Origin: Neobittarella massiliensis (ex Bilen et al. 2018)
GTDB lineage: Bacteria > Bacillota > Clostridia > Oscillospirales > Ruminococcaceae
Direction: 5' to 3'
NCBI RefSeq assembly: GCF_900289145.1
Contig: NZ_OKQO01000002.1
Span: forward strand, 248,001-312,000
Length of the DNA stretch: 64,000 nt
In this document: in pieces, positions 8,315-19,154 of the stretch
Layout: each line of letters starts with the position of its first letter
Position numbering within the stretch: position 1 is the first letter of the stretch
Notes under the pieces: generated by a model
What the model saw: the letters and a program-made list of their open reading frames with translations, nothing else
Database searches by the model: none
What the model was told of the DNA's origin: nothing
Program-made: the position numbers and the translations under genes

Positions 8315-9214
8315 TTGAACTATCAAAACTTTATCGATTTTGCCAGCGGCCAGGACTGTGTGCTTTTGCAGGATGAGCCGCTGAGCCGACACACCACATT
8401 TTGCTTAGGGGGCGCAGCCGACTGGTATGTTGTGCCGCGGACCGATGCGGCTATGGAGCAGCTGGCCAGCTGGCTGCAGCGCAGTGATCTGCCCTTTTTT
8501 GTGCTGGGCAACGGCTCGAATATACTCGTGCCCGACGAGGGGTACCGCGGGGTGATCCTGTGTTGTACCAACCGCTATGCGCAGGTCACTGTGCGGGGCA
8601 ATGCGCTGGTGGCCTCGGCTGGGGCCTCGCTTTCCAGAGTTTGCTACACCGCCTATGCAGGTGGTCTGACCGGATTGGAATTTGCCTGGGGCATACCCGG
8701 CAGCGCCGGGGGCGCGGCCTATATGAATGCCGGTGCTTATGGCGGCGAGATGAAAGATGTCATTAGCCGGGTGTGGTATGTGGAGGACGGGAGACCCGGA
8801 TGTATCGACCGACAGACCTGTGATTTTTCGTACCGGCACAGCTACTTCACCGGTAAAAAATGCGTGATCACCAGCGTGGAGTACCAGCTGCAGCCAGGCG
8901 AAACAGCGGTGATACGGGCCAAGATGGACGACCTGCTGGGACGGCGTTATGACAAGCAGCCGCTGGATATGCCCAGCGCCGGCAGCACCTTTAAGCGGCC
9001 GGTAGGCGGTTATGCCTCGGCGCTGATCGACGAGTGCGGCCTGCGCGGGTTCAAGGTCGGCGGCGCCCAGGTGAGCGAGAAGCACTGTGGCTTTGTGGTA
9101 AATGCCGGGGGCGCCACCTGTGCAGATGTGCTGGAGCTCATCCGCCGCGTGCAGGCCATCGTAAAAGAGAAGACCGGCATCAAGCTGGAGCGCGAGGTAA
9201 AGATCCTCCACTAG
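8315..9214 (+). CDS. murB: UDP-N-acetylenolpyruvoylglucosamine reductase
   Basis: Reduces UDP-GlcNAc-enolpyruvate to UDP-MurNAc in peptidoglycan synthesis. FAD-binding motifs GNGSNILVPDEGYRGV and GIPGSAGGAAYMNAGAYGGE are clear. SYRHSYF and AGSTFKRP (with the active-site serine region) follow, and a C-terminal catalytic glutamate segment is plausible. I choose the TTG at 8315 because GGGAGGA (8302-8308) is well placed for it; an in-frame ATG at 8291 would put this SD inside the gene. From the TTG the protein is 299 residues, normal for the family. Confidence 0.95.
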   Translation: MNYQNFIDFASGQDCVLLQDEPLSRHTTFCLGGAADWYVVPRTDAAMEQLASWLQRSDLPFFVLGNGSNILVPDEGYRGVILCCTNRYAQVTVRGNALVASAGASLSRVCYTAYAGGLTGLEFAWGIPGSAGGAAYMNAGAYGGEMKDVISRVWYVEDGRPGCIDRQTCDFSYRHSYFTGKKCVITSVEYQLQPGETAVIRAKMDDLLGRRYDKQPLDMPSAGSTFKRPVGGYASALIDECGLRGFKVGGAQVSEKHCGFVVNAGGATCADVLELIRRVQAIVKEKTGIKLEREVKILH

Positions 9215-9292
9215 AGCGTGAGAGCCGAGATGAGATGTGTGGCCGGGCACCGGCTGCCGGGATATAGAAGAGATAAGGGGGGCATAGACACC

Positions 9293-10156
9293 GTGGAACT
9301 GATCGTTATCACCGGCCTTTCAGGGGCGGGGAAGTCGCAGGCTGTAAACGTAATGGAGGATATGGGCTATTACTGTATAGACAACATCCCGCCGGCCCTG
9401 ATCGCCCGCTTTTTTGAGGTCTGCATCCAGACCGAGGGCAAGGTGAGCAAAGTCGCCGTGGTGGCAGATGCCCGCTCGGGGGATTTTTTCTATGAACTGG
9501 TGGGACAGCTGGACCAGATCAGGAGCACCGGCATCGATGTGAAGATACTGTTTTTGGACTGTGCTGCCAATGTGCTGGTACGCCGGTACAAAGAGACCCG
9601 GCGCCGCCATCCACTTCTGGATGTGGCCCAGGGATCGCTGGAAAAGGCGGTGCAGGCCGAGCAGCTGATGCTCTCGCCCATCAAAGAGCGGGCCAACTAT
9701 GTCATCGACACCTCGCTTTTATCCATCTCTCAGCTCAAGCAGCGCATCATCGATATATTTGCCGAGTCATCCAGTGAGTTTTTTCAGCTGAGTACGCTGT
9801 CGTTTGGATTTAAATACGGCGTGCCGGTAGAGGCCGACCTGGTGTTTGATGTGCGCTTTTTGCCTAACCCGTTTTATATCGACGAGCTCAAGCACCAGAC
9901 GGGGCTGGATCAACCGGTATACGATTATGTGTTTGAGCGACAGGTCACCCGCGACTTTATGAACAAGCTGCTGGATCTATTGGACTTTACGGTGCCGCTG
10001 TACCAGCAGGAGGGCAAGAGCCAGCTGGTTATTGGCATTGGCTGCACCGGCGGCAAGCACCGCTCGGTAGCCATAGCCGAGACCATTTGCCGACACTTTG
10101 GCGAAAAGGGCTATAAGTCAAAAGTGACCCACCGCGATATTTTGAAAGACCGCTGA
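9293..10156 (+). CDS. rapZ: RNase adapter/nucleotide-binding protein RapZ (YvcJ)
   Basis: P-loop protein that in Enterobacteria guides RNase E to the glmS-regulating small RNA; in Firmicutes it is YvcJ, with GTPase/ATPase activity and a less clear role. Walker A GLSGAGKSQ lies at the N-terminus, DARSG near residue 65, and the conserved C-terminal TGGKHRSVAIAE follows. The GTG at 9293 is chosen because AAGGGGGGC lies about ten bases upstream, giving 287 residues, a typical length. An earlier in-frame ATG (9218) would add 25 unconserved residues. It lies between murB and whiA; the usual yvcK gene between rapZ and whiA is absent. Confidence 0.94.
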   Translation: MELIVITGLSGAGKSQAVNVMEDMGYYCIDNIPPALIARFFEVCIQTEGKVSKVAVVADARSGDFFYELVGQLDQIRSTGIDVKILFLDCAANVLVRRYKETRRRHPLLDVAQGSLEKAVQAEQLMLSPIKERANYVIDTSLLSISQLKQRIIDIFAESSSEFFQLSTLSFGFKYGVPVEADLVFDVRFLPNPFYIDELKHQTGLDQPVYDYVFERQVTRDFMNKLLDLLDFTVPLYQQEGKSQLVIGIGCTGGKHRSVAIAETICRHFGEKGYKSKVTHRDILKDR

Positions 10157-10187
10157 GCTGCCGTACCGCTTACCCCAAGGAGTGCCC

Positions 10188-11126
10188 ATGTCGTTTTCGA
10201 GAGATGTAAAAGACGAGATCTGCAAAAACCTTCCCTCTGGCGACTGCTGTGTGCGGGCCATGCTGTATGGCCTGCTGCTGTGCAGCCACAGCTTTGGCGA
10301 AGAGGGTATAGCGCTGACTACCGATAACGAGGCTGTCGCCACCACTGCTAAGACTTTTGTTAAGCAGTTGTTTGGAGACGGCTTTTGTGCATATGTTATC
10401 GAGCGGAGCAGCAGTAGTGGGCGCACGGTATTTGCGCTGCATATCGTCGACCGCGAAGAGGTAAGAGGGCTGCTGGCCGCGTTTGGGCACCAGCCGGGAG
10501 AAGTGTCGGTGCGTATAAAGGAGCAGAATTTTGTTTGTGAGCACTGTGTGCGCGCTTTTTTGGCTGGCTGCTTTTTGAGCTGTGGGCGAGTGACCGACCC
10601 GCAGAAAGAATATCATTTGGAGTTGGTCACCAGCCGCACCAACCTGACAAAAGACCTGATGCCCCAGTTTGTAAAAGTGGGTCTCGTGCCCAAATATGCC
10701 AGGCGGCAGGGCAGCCATGTGCTGTATTTTAAGGACAGCGGCGAGATAGAGGAACTGCTGACCCTGTTTGGCGCCCCTATGTCAGCCGTGCAGCTGATGA
10801 ATGTGAAGATTTACAAAGAGATCCGCAACCAAGTGAACCGCATTACCAACTGTGAGACCGCCAACATCGATAAGACCGTGTCGGCGGCAGCGGGGCAGGT
10901 GGAGGACATTCAGTATCTTCTGGACCAACACGCTGAAGATCGGCTGAGCGATGAACTGCGCGCAGTGGCCATGTTGCGGCTGCAAAACCCCGACATGTCG
11001 CTGGCAGAGTTGCTGGCGACAGGTGGGCTCTCTATCAGCAGATCCGGCCTCAATCACCGGCTGGCCAAGATCCGCAGCATCGCCAAGGCGCTGCGGGAGG
11101 AACGGGCGGACAAGCCCATCGACTGA
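10188..11126 (+). CDS. whiA: DNA-binding protein WhiA
   Basis: WhiA combines an N-terminal LAGLIDADG-endonuclease-like domain that has lost catalysis with a C-terminal helix-turn-helix. In Firmicutes it affects chromosome segregation and cell division. The N-terminus MSFSRDVKDEIC is characteristic, and the C-terminal NPDMSLAELLATGGLSISRSGLNHRLAKI segment is the HTH. The ATG at 10188 is preferred over GTG at 10182 because AAGGAG (10177-10182) ends five bases before it. The result is 312 residues. It directly follows rapZ. Confidence 0.95.
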   Translation: MSFSRDVKDEICKNLPSGDCCVRAMLYGLLLCSHSFGEEGIALTTDNEAVATTAKTFVKQLFGDGFCAYVIERSSSSGRTVFALHIVDREEVRGLLAAFGHQPGEVSVRIKEQNFVCEHCVRAFLAGCFLSCGRVTDPQKEYHLELVTSRTNLTKDLMPQFVKVGLVPKYARRQGSHVLYFKDSGEIEELLTLFGAPMSAVQLMNVKIYKEIRNQVNRITNCETANIDKTVSAAAGQVEDIQYLLDQHAEDRLSDELRAVAMLRLQNPDMSLAELLATGGLSISRSGLNHRLAKIRSIAKALREERADKPID

Positions 11127-11149
11127 CACACCCACAGAAAGGCGCGATC

Positions 11150-14100
11150 ATGGAAAAGACCAACCAATTCGTCCACCTGCACCTGCATACCGAGTACAGC
11201 CTGCTCGACGGCGCCTGCCGCATAAACCGGCTGATGGATCGGGTGTTGGCCCTGGGGCAGGACACAGTGGCCATCACCGATCACGGGGTGATGTACGGCG
11301 CTATCGAGTTTTACAAGGCAGCCAAGCAAAAAGGGGTAAAACCCATTATTGGCTGTGAGTGCTATGTGGCCCCCCGCAGCCGTCAGGACAAGACAGGCGG
11401 ACGGGACAGCCAGAACTATCATCTGGTATTGCTGTGCGAAAACTACACCGGCTACCAAAATCTTATCTATATGGTGAGCCAGGCCTATATCGATGGCTTT
11501 TATAAGAAGCCCCGTATCGACCACGAGCTGCTCAGAGAACACTCTGAGGGGCTTATCTGCATGTCGGCCTGTATCAGCGGGGAAGTACCCAGCTATTTTT
11601 TACAGGGAGATCCTGACAAAGCCTATGAGACGGCCAAATTTTATAAAGAGCTGTTTGGCAAAGACCACTACTATATCGAACTGCAAAACCACGGTATCCA
11701 GCAGCAGATGGAAGTAAACCCCCAGCTTATCAAGCTGGCAAGAGACCTGGATCTGCCGCTGGTGTGCACCAATGACTGCCACTACTTAGAGCAGGAAGAC
11801 AGCAAGATGCAGCATGTGCTGACCTGTATCCAGCTGGGCAAAACGGTGGATGACGAGAGCGGGCTGGAGTTTTCGACGCAGGAATTTTACGTGAAGAGCC
11901 AGCAGGAGATGGAGAACCTGTTCGGTTACCTGCCTGAGGCCATAGCCAACACCCGCAAGATCGCCGATATGTGTGAGATCGAGTTCGAGTTTGGCGTGAC
12001 GAAGCTGCCGGAGTTCCACTCGCCTACCGGCGACAACCAGCAGTACTTCCTCGATAAGTGCTACCAGGGCCTTACCGAAAAATACGGAGAAGATTGCCCG
12101 CCCGAAATACGCCAGCGGCTGGATTACGAGCTGCAGGTGATCACTCAGATGGGGTATGTAGACTACTTCCTCATCGTGCACGACTTTATCGATTACGCCC
12201 GCCGCCATGATATCCCGGTGGGACCGGGGCGCGGATCGGGCGCTGGCAGCTTGGCGGCTTATTGTATTGGGATCACCGGAATCGACCCCATCCAGTACAA
12301 TCTGATCTTCGAGCGGTTTTTAAATCCCGAACGGGTGAGTATGCCCGACTTTGACATTGATTTTTGTTATGAGAAGCGCCAGCAGGTCATCGACTATGTC
12401 ATCTCGAAATATGGTGAGGATCACGTGGCGCAGATCATTACCTTCGGCACCATGGCCGCGCGGGCAGCCGTGCGCGATGTGGGCCGTGCGATGGGGCTGC
12501 CCTATGCCACCTGCGATCAGATTGCCAAGCTGGTACCCATGCAGCTGAAGATCACCATCGACGAGGCACTGCAGCTATCCTCTGACCTAAAGCAGATGTA
12601 CGATGAAAACCCCACTGCCAAGGAACTCATCGATATGGCTCGCAAAGTAGAGGGGATGCCGCGGCATGCTTCTACTCACGCTGCCGGGGTAGTGATCAGC
12701 CGTATGCCGGTATCTTACTACGTGCCGCTACAGTCTACCGACGGGCAGATCGTGACCCAGTACACCATGACCACGCTGGAGGAGCTGGGCCTTTTAAAGA
12801 TGGACTTTTTGGGGTTGCGCACTCTGACGGTGGTCAGCGACGCCGAGCGGGCGATCAAAAAATGGCAGCCCGATTTTGTTTTAAACGACATCGATCTGCA
12901 CGACAAAAAGACCTATCGAATGCTCTCATCGGGCGCCTGTGTGGGTATTTTCCAGTTTGAATCGGGCGGGATGAAGCGGGTACTGGCCGACCTGCAGCCC
13001 ACCGGTATTGAGGATCTGATCGCCGTTATCTCGCTGTACCGGCCGGGACCGATGGACTCGATTCCGCGCTATATCCACAACAACAAACACCCCCAAGATG
13101 TGACTTATAAGCACCCCCTGCTCAAAGATATTTTGGACGTGACCTACGGCTGCATCGTCTATCAGGAGCAGGTGATGGAGATCTGCCGCAAACTGGCCGG
13201 CTTTACTTACGGCCAGTCAGACATGGTCCGCCGGGCCATGTCTAAAAAAAAGCACGACGTGATGATGCGGGAGAAACAGCGCTTTTTGTACGGCGATGAT
13301 GACCCAGACAGTCAGTGTGTGGGCTGCATCAAAAACGGCATCGATGAGCAGACAGCGCTGGATATTTGGAGCGAGATGGAGAGCTTTGCCTCCTATGCCT
13401 TTAATAAATCACATGCGGCAGCTTACGCCTTTTTGGCCTACCAGACCGCTTACTTAAAATGCCACTACCCGCGGGAGTTTATGGCGGCACTGCTGACCAG
13501 CGTGTTGGGCAACACCGACAAGGTGGCTGAATATATTGCCGAGTGCGACACGCTGGGCATTCAGGTATTGCCGCCCACGGTCAACGAGAGCGACCTCGGC
13601 TTTGCTGTACACCAGCAGGCTATCCAGTACAGTTTACTGGGTATTAAGGGGCTTGGTCGGGGCATTATCGAGGAGATCGTGGCCCAGCGCCAGATCAGCG
13701 GCCCTTTTTTGTCGCTCTATGATTTTATAAATCGCATGAAAAAAGTGCTGACCAGGCAGCTTAGCCGCAAATCGGTAGAGAGCATGGTGCTATGCGGCTG
13801 CTTTGACCGCCTGGAACCCAACCGCCGTGCGCAAGCGGCTGCTATCGAGCCGATCTTTGACTACATCGAGGAGCGGGACCGCAAAAATGTAGAGGGGCAG
13901 CTGAACTTGTTCGAGGTGCCGGCAGAAGATGGAGCTGAAGGAGACCGGCTGGAGGACAGCTTTATCCATCGGGAGCTTGAGGACTATCCACTGCACGAAA
14001 AACTGCGCATGGAAAAGGAGATACTGGGTTGTTACATGTCAGCGCACCCCTTAGATGAGTACCGCGACTACGTAAAAAAGCACCGTTTTCAGCAGATCGC

Positions 14101-14701
14101 CCCGCTTTTGGACGCCGACGACAGCCGCGATAACACACTGGTCAAGCTGCTGGTAGTAATCGACACCGCCCGCACAAAAATTACCAAGAGCGGTACCACC
14201 ATGATGTTTTGCAACATCGAGGACCGTACCGGCAGCCTGGAGATGCTGGTTTTTCCCAACGTGGTGCAGCGCTGTAAAGGCCTGCTGCAGGAGAATGCGA
14301 TCCTGGTGGTGGGGGGGCGGCTCTCGATCAGGGAGGAGGAATCTCCCAAGATCATCTGTGAGTATGTGCAGACGACCGAGGAAGCTGAGCGCACCCCGGC
14401 ACCTGCCGGCGCCAGGCAGGGCCGGTCACTAGGACAGTGGCGCGCCGGGCCGGCAGAGGTACCTGTGGAAACGGTCCCGGCCAAGGCGCTGTATGTGATG
14501 CTGCCGCAGAACACGCCGGAGGGGGTGGAGCAGGTGCGGCAGATCGCACTGCGCCATCGGGGCGCACACCCCCTGATCATCTGTTTTGCCGATACCCGCA
14601 AGGCGCTCAAGGCCAGCCGCAACTTGTTTGTGGACCTGTCGGATGCGCTGCTGCAGGAGATGGGGCGGCAATTTGGTGAAAAATTTGTCAAATGCAAGTG
14701 A
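11150..14701 (+). CDS. dnaE: DNA polymerase III subunit alpha, DnaE type
   Basis: Replicative DNA polymerase of the C family, 1183 residues. The N-terminal PHP domain starts with HLHLHTEYSLLDG and TDHGVMYG. The catalytic palm carries GRGSGAGSLAAYC and PDFDIDFCYEKR (about residues 360-405), with the metal-binding aspartates. Helix-hairpin-helix and OB-fold regions follow; the OB-fold (GSLEMLVFP) lies near residues 1000-1050. The length resembles full-length DnaE rather than the shorter second DnaE of Bacillus. A separate PolC would be expected elsewhere in the genome. It starts 24 bases after whiA and its SD is AAAGG. Confidence 0.96.
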   Translation: MEKTNQFVHLHLHTEYSLLDGACRINRLMDRVLALGQDTVAITDHGVMYGAIEFYKAAKQKGVKPIIGCECYVAPRSRQDKTGGRDSQNYHLVLLCENYTGYQNLIYMVSQAYIDGFYKKPRIDHELLREHSEGLICMSACISGEVPSYFLQGDPDKAYETAKFYKELFGKDHYYIELQNHGIQQQMEVNPQLIKLARDLDLPLVCTNDCHYLEQEDSKMQHVLTCIQLGKTVDDESGLEFSTQEFYVKSQQEMENLFGYLPEAIANTRKIADMCEIEFEFGVTKLPEFHSPTGDNQQYFLDKCYQGLTEKYGEDCPPEIRQRLDYELQVITQMGYVDYFLIVHDFIDYARRHDIPVGPGRGSGAGSLAAYCIGITGIDPIQYNLIFERFLNPERVSMPDFDIDFCYEKRQQVIDYVISKYGEDHVAQIITFGTMAARAAVRDVGRAMGLPYATCDQIAKLVPMQLKITIDEALQLSSDLKQMYDENPTAKELIDMARKVEGMPRHASTHAAGVVISRMPVSYYVPLQSTDGQIVTQYTMTTLEELGLLKMDFLGLRTLTVVSDAERAIKKWQPDFVLNDIDLHDKKTYRMLSSGACVGIFQFESGGMKRVLADLQPTGIEDLIAVISLYRPGPMDSIPRYIHNNKHPQDVTYKHPLLKDILDVTYGCIVYQEQVMEICRKLAGFTYGQSDMVRRAMSKKKHDVMMREKQRFLYGDDDPDSQCVGCIKNGIDEQTALDIWSEMESFASYAFNKSHAAAYAFLAYQTAYLKCHYPREFMAALLTSVLGNTDKVAEYIAECDTLGIQVLPPTVNESDLGFAVHQQAIQYSLLGIKGLGRGIIEEIVAQRQISGPFLSLYDFINRMKKVLTRQLSRKSVESMVLCGCFDRLEPNRRAQAAAIEPIFDYIEERDRKNVEGQLNLFEVPAEDGAEGDRLEDSFIHRELEDYPLHEKLRMEKEILGCYMSAHPLDEYRDYVKKHRFQQIAPLLDADDSRDNTLVKLLVVIDTARTKITKSGTTMMFCNIEDRTGSLEMLVFPNVVQRCKGLLQENAILVVGGRLSIREEESPKIICEYVQTTEEAERTPAPAGARQGRSLGQWRAGPAEVPVETVPAKALYVMLPQNTPEGVEQVRQIALRHRGAHPLIICFADTRKALKASRNLFVDLSDALLQEMGRQFGEKFVKCK

Positions 14702-14718
14702 ATTCGCAGTCGTCCATC

Positions 14719-14748
14719 TTGACAGTATGATTTTTCACAGTGTACAAT
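14719..14748 (+). promoter_or_regulatory. SigA-type promoter for pfkA
   Basis: A perfect TTGACA (14719-14724) and TACAAT (14743-14748) are separated by 18 bp, immediately downstream of dnaE and 45 bases upstream of pfkA. pfkA is therefore probably transcribed on its own. Confidence 0.8.
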
Positions 14749-14792
14749 AAATTCTATGGGATAATGTTATACCTTATAGGAGGGTATTTAAA

Positions 14793-15773
14793 ATGAACAG
14801 CAACAAAGAGATTGGGACCATTGGCGTTCTCACCAGTGGCGGAGATGCGCCGGGCATGAATGCGGCCATCCGCGCAGTGGTGCGCACTGCTCTGTCCAAG
14901 GGCTTAAAGGTCAAGGGCATCATGCACGGTTATGCCGGTCTGCTCAACGAAGAGTTTATCGATATGGGCATGCGCTCGGTTTCGGAAATCATTCAGCGCG
15001 GCGGCACGGTGCTCTACACTGCCCGCTGCTTAGAATTTAAAGAGATGGCCGGCGTGATCAAGGCACACGAGATCTGCGAGAAAAACGGCATCGACGGCCT
15101 GGTGGTCATCGGTGGCGACGGTTCTTTCCGCGGCGCCCAGGACCTCTCTAATGTAGGTACCCCCTGTATTGGTATTCCCGGCACCATCGATAACGATATC
15201 GCCTGCTCAGAGTATACCATCGGCTATGACACCGCCATGAACACTGTCGTTGAGATGGTGGACAAACTGCGTGATACTGCCAACTCTCACTCCCGCTGCA
15301 GCGTAGTAGAGGTAATGGGCCGCCGGGCGGGGCATATCGCCCTGAATACCGGCATTGCCTGCGGCGCCGCGGTGATCTTAGTTCCCGAGCAGGATTTTGA
15401 CCCCGAGCGCGACCTGCTGGCACGCATCCGTTACGCCCAGGAGTGCGGCAAACACCACTTTATCGTGATGGTGGCCGAAGGCGTGGGCAAGGCGGAGGAG
15501 ATCGCTCAGATCATCCGCGACAACACCGGTATCGACACCCGCAAAACCGTGCTCGGTCACGTACAGCGCGGTGGCAGCCCCACGCTGCGCGACCGCGTTG
15601 TGGCGACCCAGATGGGCTACCACGCAGTGGAGCTGCTTACCCAGAACATCGGCAACCGGGTAGTGGCCATGAAAAACGGTGAGATCGTCGATTACGAGAT
15701 CAACGAGGCACTGTCCATGAAAAAGGGCATCGAGACCAAGCTGCTGGAGATCGCTCACTGCATCTCTATCTAA
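14793..15773 (+). CDS. pfkA: ATP-dependent 6-phosphofructokinase
   Basis: Phosphorylates fructose 6-phosphate to fructose 1,6-bisphosphate, the committed step of glycolysis. It has 326 residues, close to the bacterial 320-residue form. The nucleotide-binding start is GVLTSGGDAPGMNAAIRAVV, then GGDGS near residue 108 and the catalytic GTIDND segment near residue 130. An AGGAGGG SD precedes the ATG. It has its own promoter and a strong terminator. The pyruvate kinase gene that often follows pfkA in Firmicutes is not here. Confidence 0.97.
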   Translation: MNSNKEIGTIGVLTSGGDAPGMNAAIRAVVRTALSKGLKVKGIMHGYAGLLNEEFIDMGMRSVSEIIQRGGTVLYTARCLEFKEMAGVIKAHEICEKNGIDGLVVIGGDGSFRGAQDLSNVGTPCIGIPGTIDNDIACSEYTIGYDTAMNTVVEMVDKLRDTANSHSRCSVVEVMGRRAGHIALNTGIACGAAVILVPEQDFDPERDLLARIRYAQECGKHHFIVMVAEGVGKAEEIAQIIRDNTGIDTRKTVLGHVQRGGSPTLRDRVVATQMGYHAVELLTQNIGNRVVAMKNGEIVDYEINEALSMKKGIETKLLEIAHCISI

Positions 15774-15786
15774 AATATAGAGCCAA

Positions 15787-15823
15787 AAAGAGCCCCGGCG
15801 GGCATGAGCGCCGGGGCTCTTTT
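15787..15823 (+). terminator. Intrinsic terminator after pfkA
   Basis: The 12-bp perfect inverted repeat AGAGCCCCGGCG (15789-15800) / CGCCGGGGCTCT (15809-15820) is followed by TTT. Confidence 0.92.
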
Positions 15824-15897
15824 GTGTGATCTGGGGCAGTTTGAGAGCAGTTTTGAGCCATTAAGGGGAGAAAAATGCAAAAAAGCGGTACCAAACT

Positions 15898-15926
15898 TTG
15901 TGTTTTTGTATAGACTGGGGTATAAA
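15898..15926 (+). promoter_or_regulatory. Possible promoter for yunB
   Basis: TTGTGT (15898-15903) and TATAAA (15921-15926) are separated by 17 bp. They fit a SigA promoter, although yunB is SigE-dependent in Bacillus; I could not place a convincing SigE promoter here. Confidence 0.45.
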
Positions 15927-15949
15927 AACACCAGTGGGGAGGGATCGCA

Positions 15950-16642
15950 TTGCAGCGGAGAAAACGCGCACATCGCCGGGCATGGCTGTGCCGCTTACTT
16001 TTGCTATTTGGCATTTTGGGAGTGGGCATTTTTTTGATCGACCGACAGTTGCGGCCGGTGGTCCAGTCGTTTGCCGCCTACCAGGCCAAGAGCTACGCCA
16101 CCGACGTGGTCAACGATGCCATCCTCTACTACACCCAACAGGAGCACTTGACCTACGACAAATTTTCGGAGATCCTGTACGATGAAGACCACAAGATCAT
16201 CGGCATCGAGGCCAACTCGGTGGCTATCAACACCTTTAAGGCCAACATCGTCAAAAAGATCAATGAGGGGATGGCCCAGCTGGAAATGCAGAACATCCAG
16301 ATACCGGTGGGGTCGCTGCTGGGGACCCAGATCTTGCAGGGCGTAGGGCCCAAAGTGAACCTGCGGGTACAGCCGGCCACCTATGTGGAGAGCGAAGTGG
16401 TGGACCAGTTTGACTCGGCGGGCATCAACCAGACGCGCCATCAGATGGTGTTAAAGGTGAATATATCGCTGACGGCGGTCATTCCCGGCTACATCACCAC
16501 CACCGAATTTACCACCAGCTACCCGCTGGTAGAGACGGTCATCGTGGGCGCGGCACCCAGCCAGTTTACCCATGTGACTGGGGACGAGAGCTCGACGATC
16601 GGCAAAATAAACGACTATGCCAACCGGCCGCAGCAGCAGTGA
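15950..16642 (+). CDS. yunB: Sporulation protein YunB
   Basis: YunB is a mother-cell sporulation membrane protein of unknown biochemical role. The predicted protein has 230 residues: a basic N-terminus, one membrane segment (about residues 12-31), then an extracytoplasmic domain. Conserved features include NDAILYY, the IIGIEANSVAINTFKANI stretch and a late segment ending in TEFTTSYPLVETVIVG. The start is TTG at 15950, six bases after a GGGGAGGG SD (15936-15943). It is flanked by terminators and appears monocistronic. Confidence 0.85.
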   Translation: MQRRKRAHRRAWLCRLLLLFGILGVGIFLIDRQLRPVVQSFAAYQAKSYATDVVNDAILYYTQQEHLTYDKFSEILYDEDHKIIGIEANSVAINTFKANIVKKINEGMAQLEMQNIQIPVGSLLGTQILQGVGPKVNLRVQPATYVESEVVDQFDSAGINQTRHQMVLKVNISLTAVIPGYITTTEFTTSYPLVETVIVGAAPSQFTHVTGDESSTIGKINDYANRPQQQ

Positions 16643-16674
16643 AATTGTTACTAAATTGTAAATAACGCCTTTTT

Positions 16675-16708
16675 AGCCGCCTGCCGGACCGATTGCAGGC
16701 GGCTTTTA
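16675..16708 (+). terminator. Intrinsic terminator after yunB
   Basis: The 10-bp perfect inverted repeat AGCCGCCTGC (16675-16684) / GCAGGCGGCT (16695-16704) is followed by a short T-run. Confidence 0.88.
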
Positions 16709-16771
16709 GGCGGGTGGGCACAGATAGGTGCGAGCGGTGCTGCACACGGTATTTTTGGTATACTGGGCCAC

Positions 16772-18813
<2,042 letters not shown>

Positions 18814-18866
18814 TGCTGGCAGTCTCAAGGCCGCGTTTGCGTGCACAAAATACAGGAGGTCTATGT

Positions 18867-19139
18867 ATGGATATCGATATTCGGCATATCGCCAAGTTGG
18901 CAAACCTGAAGATCGAGGAAAAAGACTTTGCCCGCTACCAAAAACAGATGCAGGACATTATCGCCATGGTGGAATCACTGCCGGAGCAAAAGGACTTTGA
19001 CCAGCGGCCCGACCCGGCCGATGCCATGGAGCTGCGCGAGGACATTGTAAAGCCCTCGATGCCCCGGGAAAAGCTGCTGGCCGGTGCGCCGCAGGTAGAG
19101 GCCGGCTGTGTGGTCGTGCCCAAGACGGTGAGCGAGTAG
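18867..19139 (+). CDS. gatC: Asp-tRNA(Asn)/Glu-tRNA(Gln) amidotransferase subunit C
   Basis: Small subunit that stabilises GatA and GatB in the amidotransferase that makes Gln-tRNA(Gln) and/or Asn-tRNA(Asn). It is 90 residues long. IRHIAKLANLKIEEKD at the start and REDIVKPSMPREKLLAGAP near the C-terminus are typical of GatC. The ATG at 18867 is set by AGGAGGT at 18854-18860; the frame is open further upstream but lacks a better start. It is first in the gatCAB run. Confidence 0.95.
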   Translation: MDIDIRHIAKLANLKIEEKDFARYQKQMQDIIAMVESLPEQKDFDQRPDPADAMELREDIVKPSMPREKLLAGAPQVEAGCVVVPKTVSE

Positions 19140-19154
19140 GGAGGAGAGACCGAG

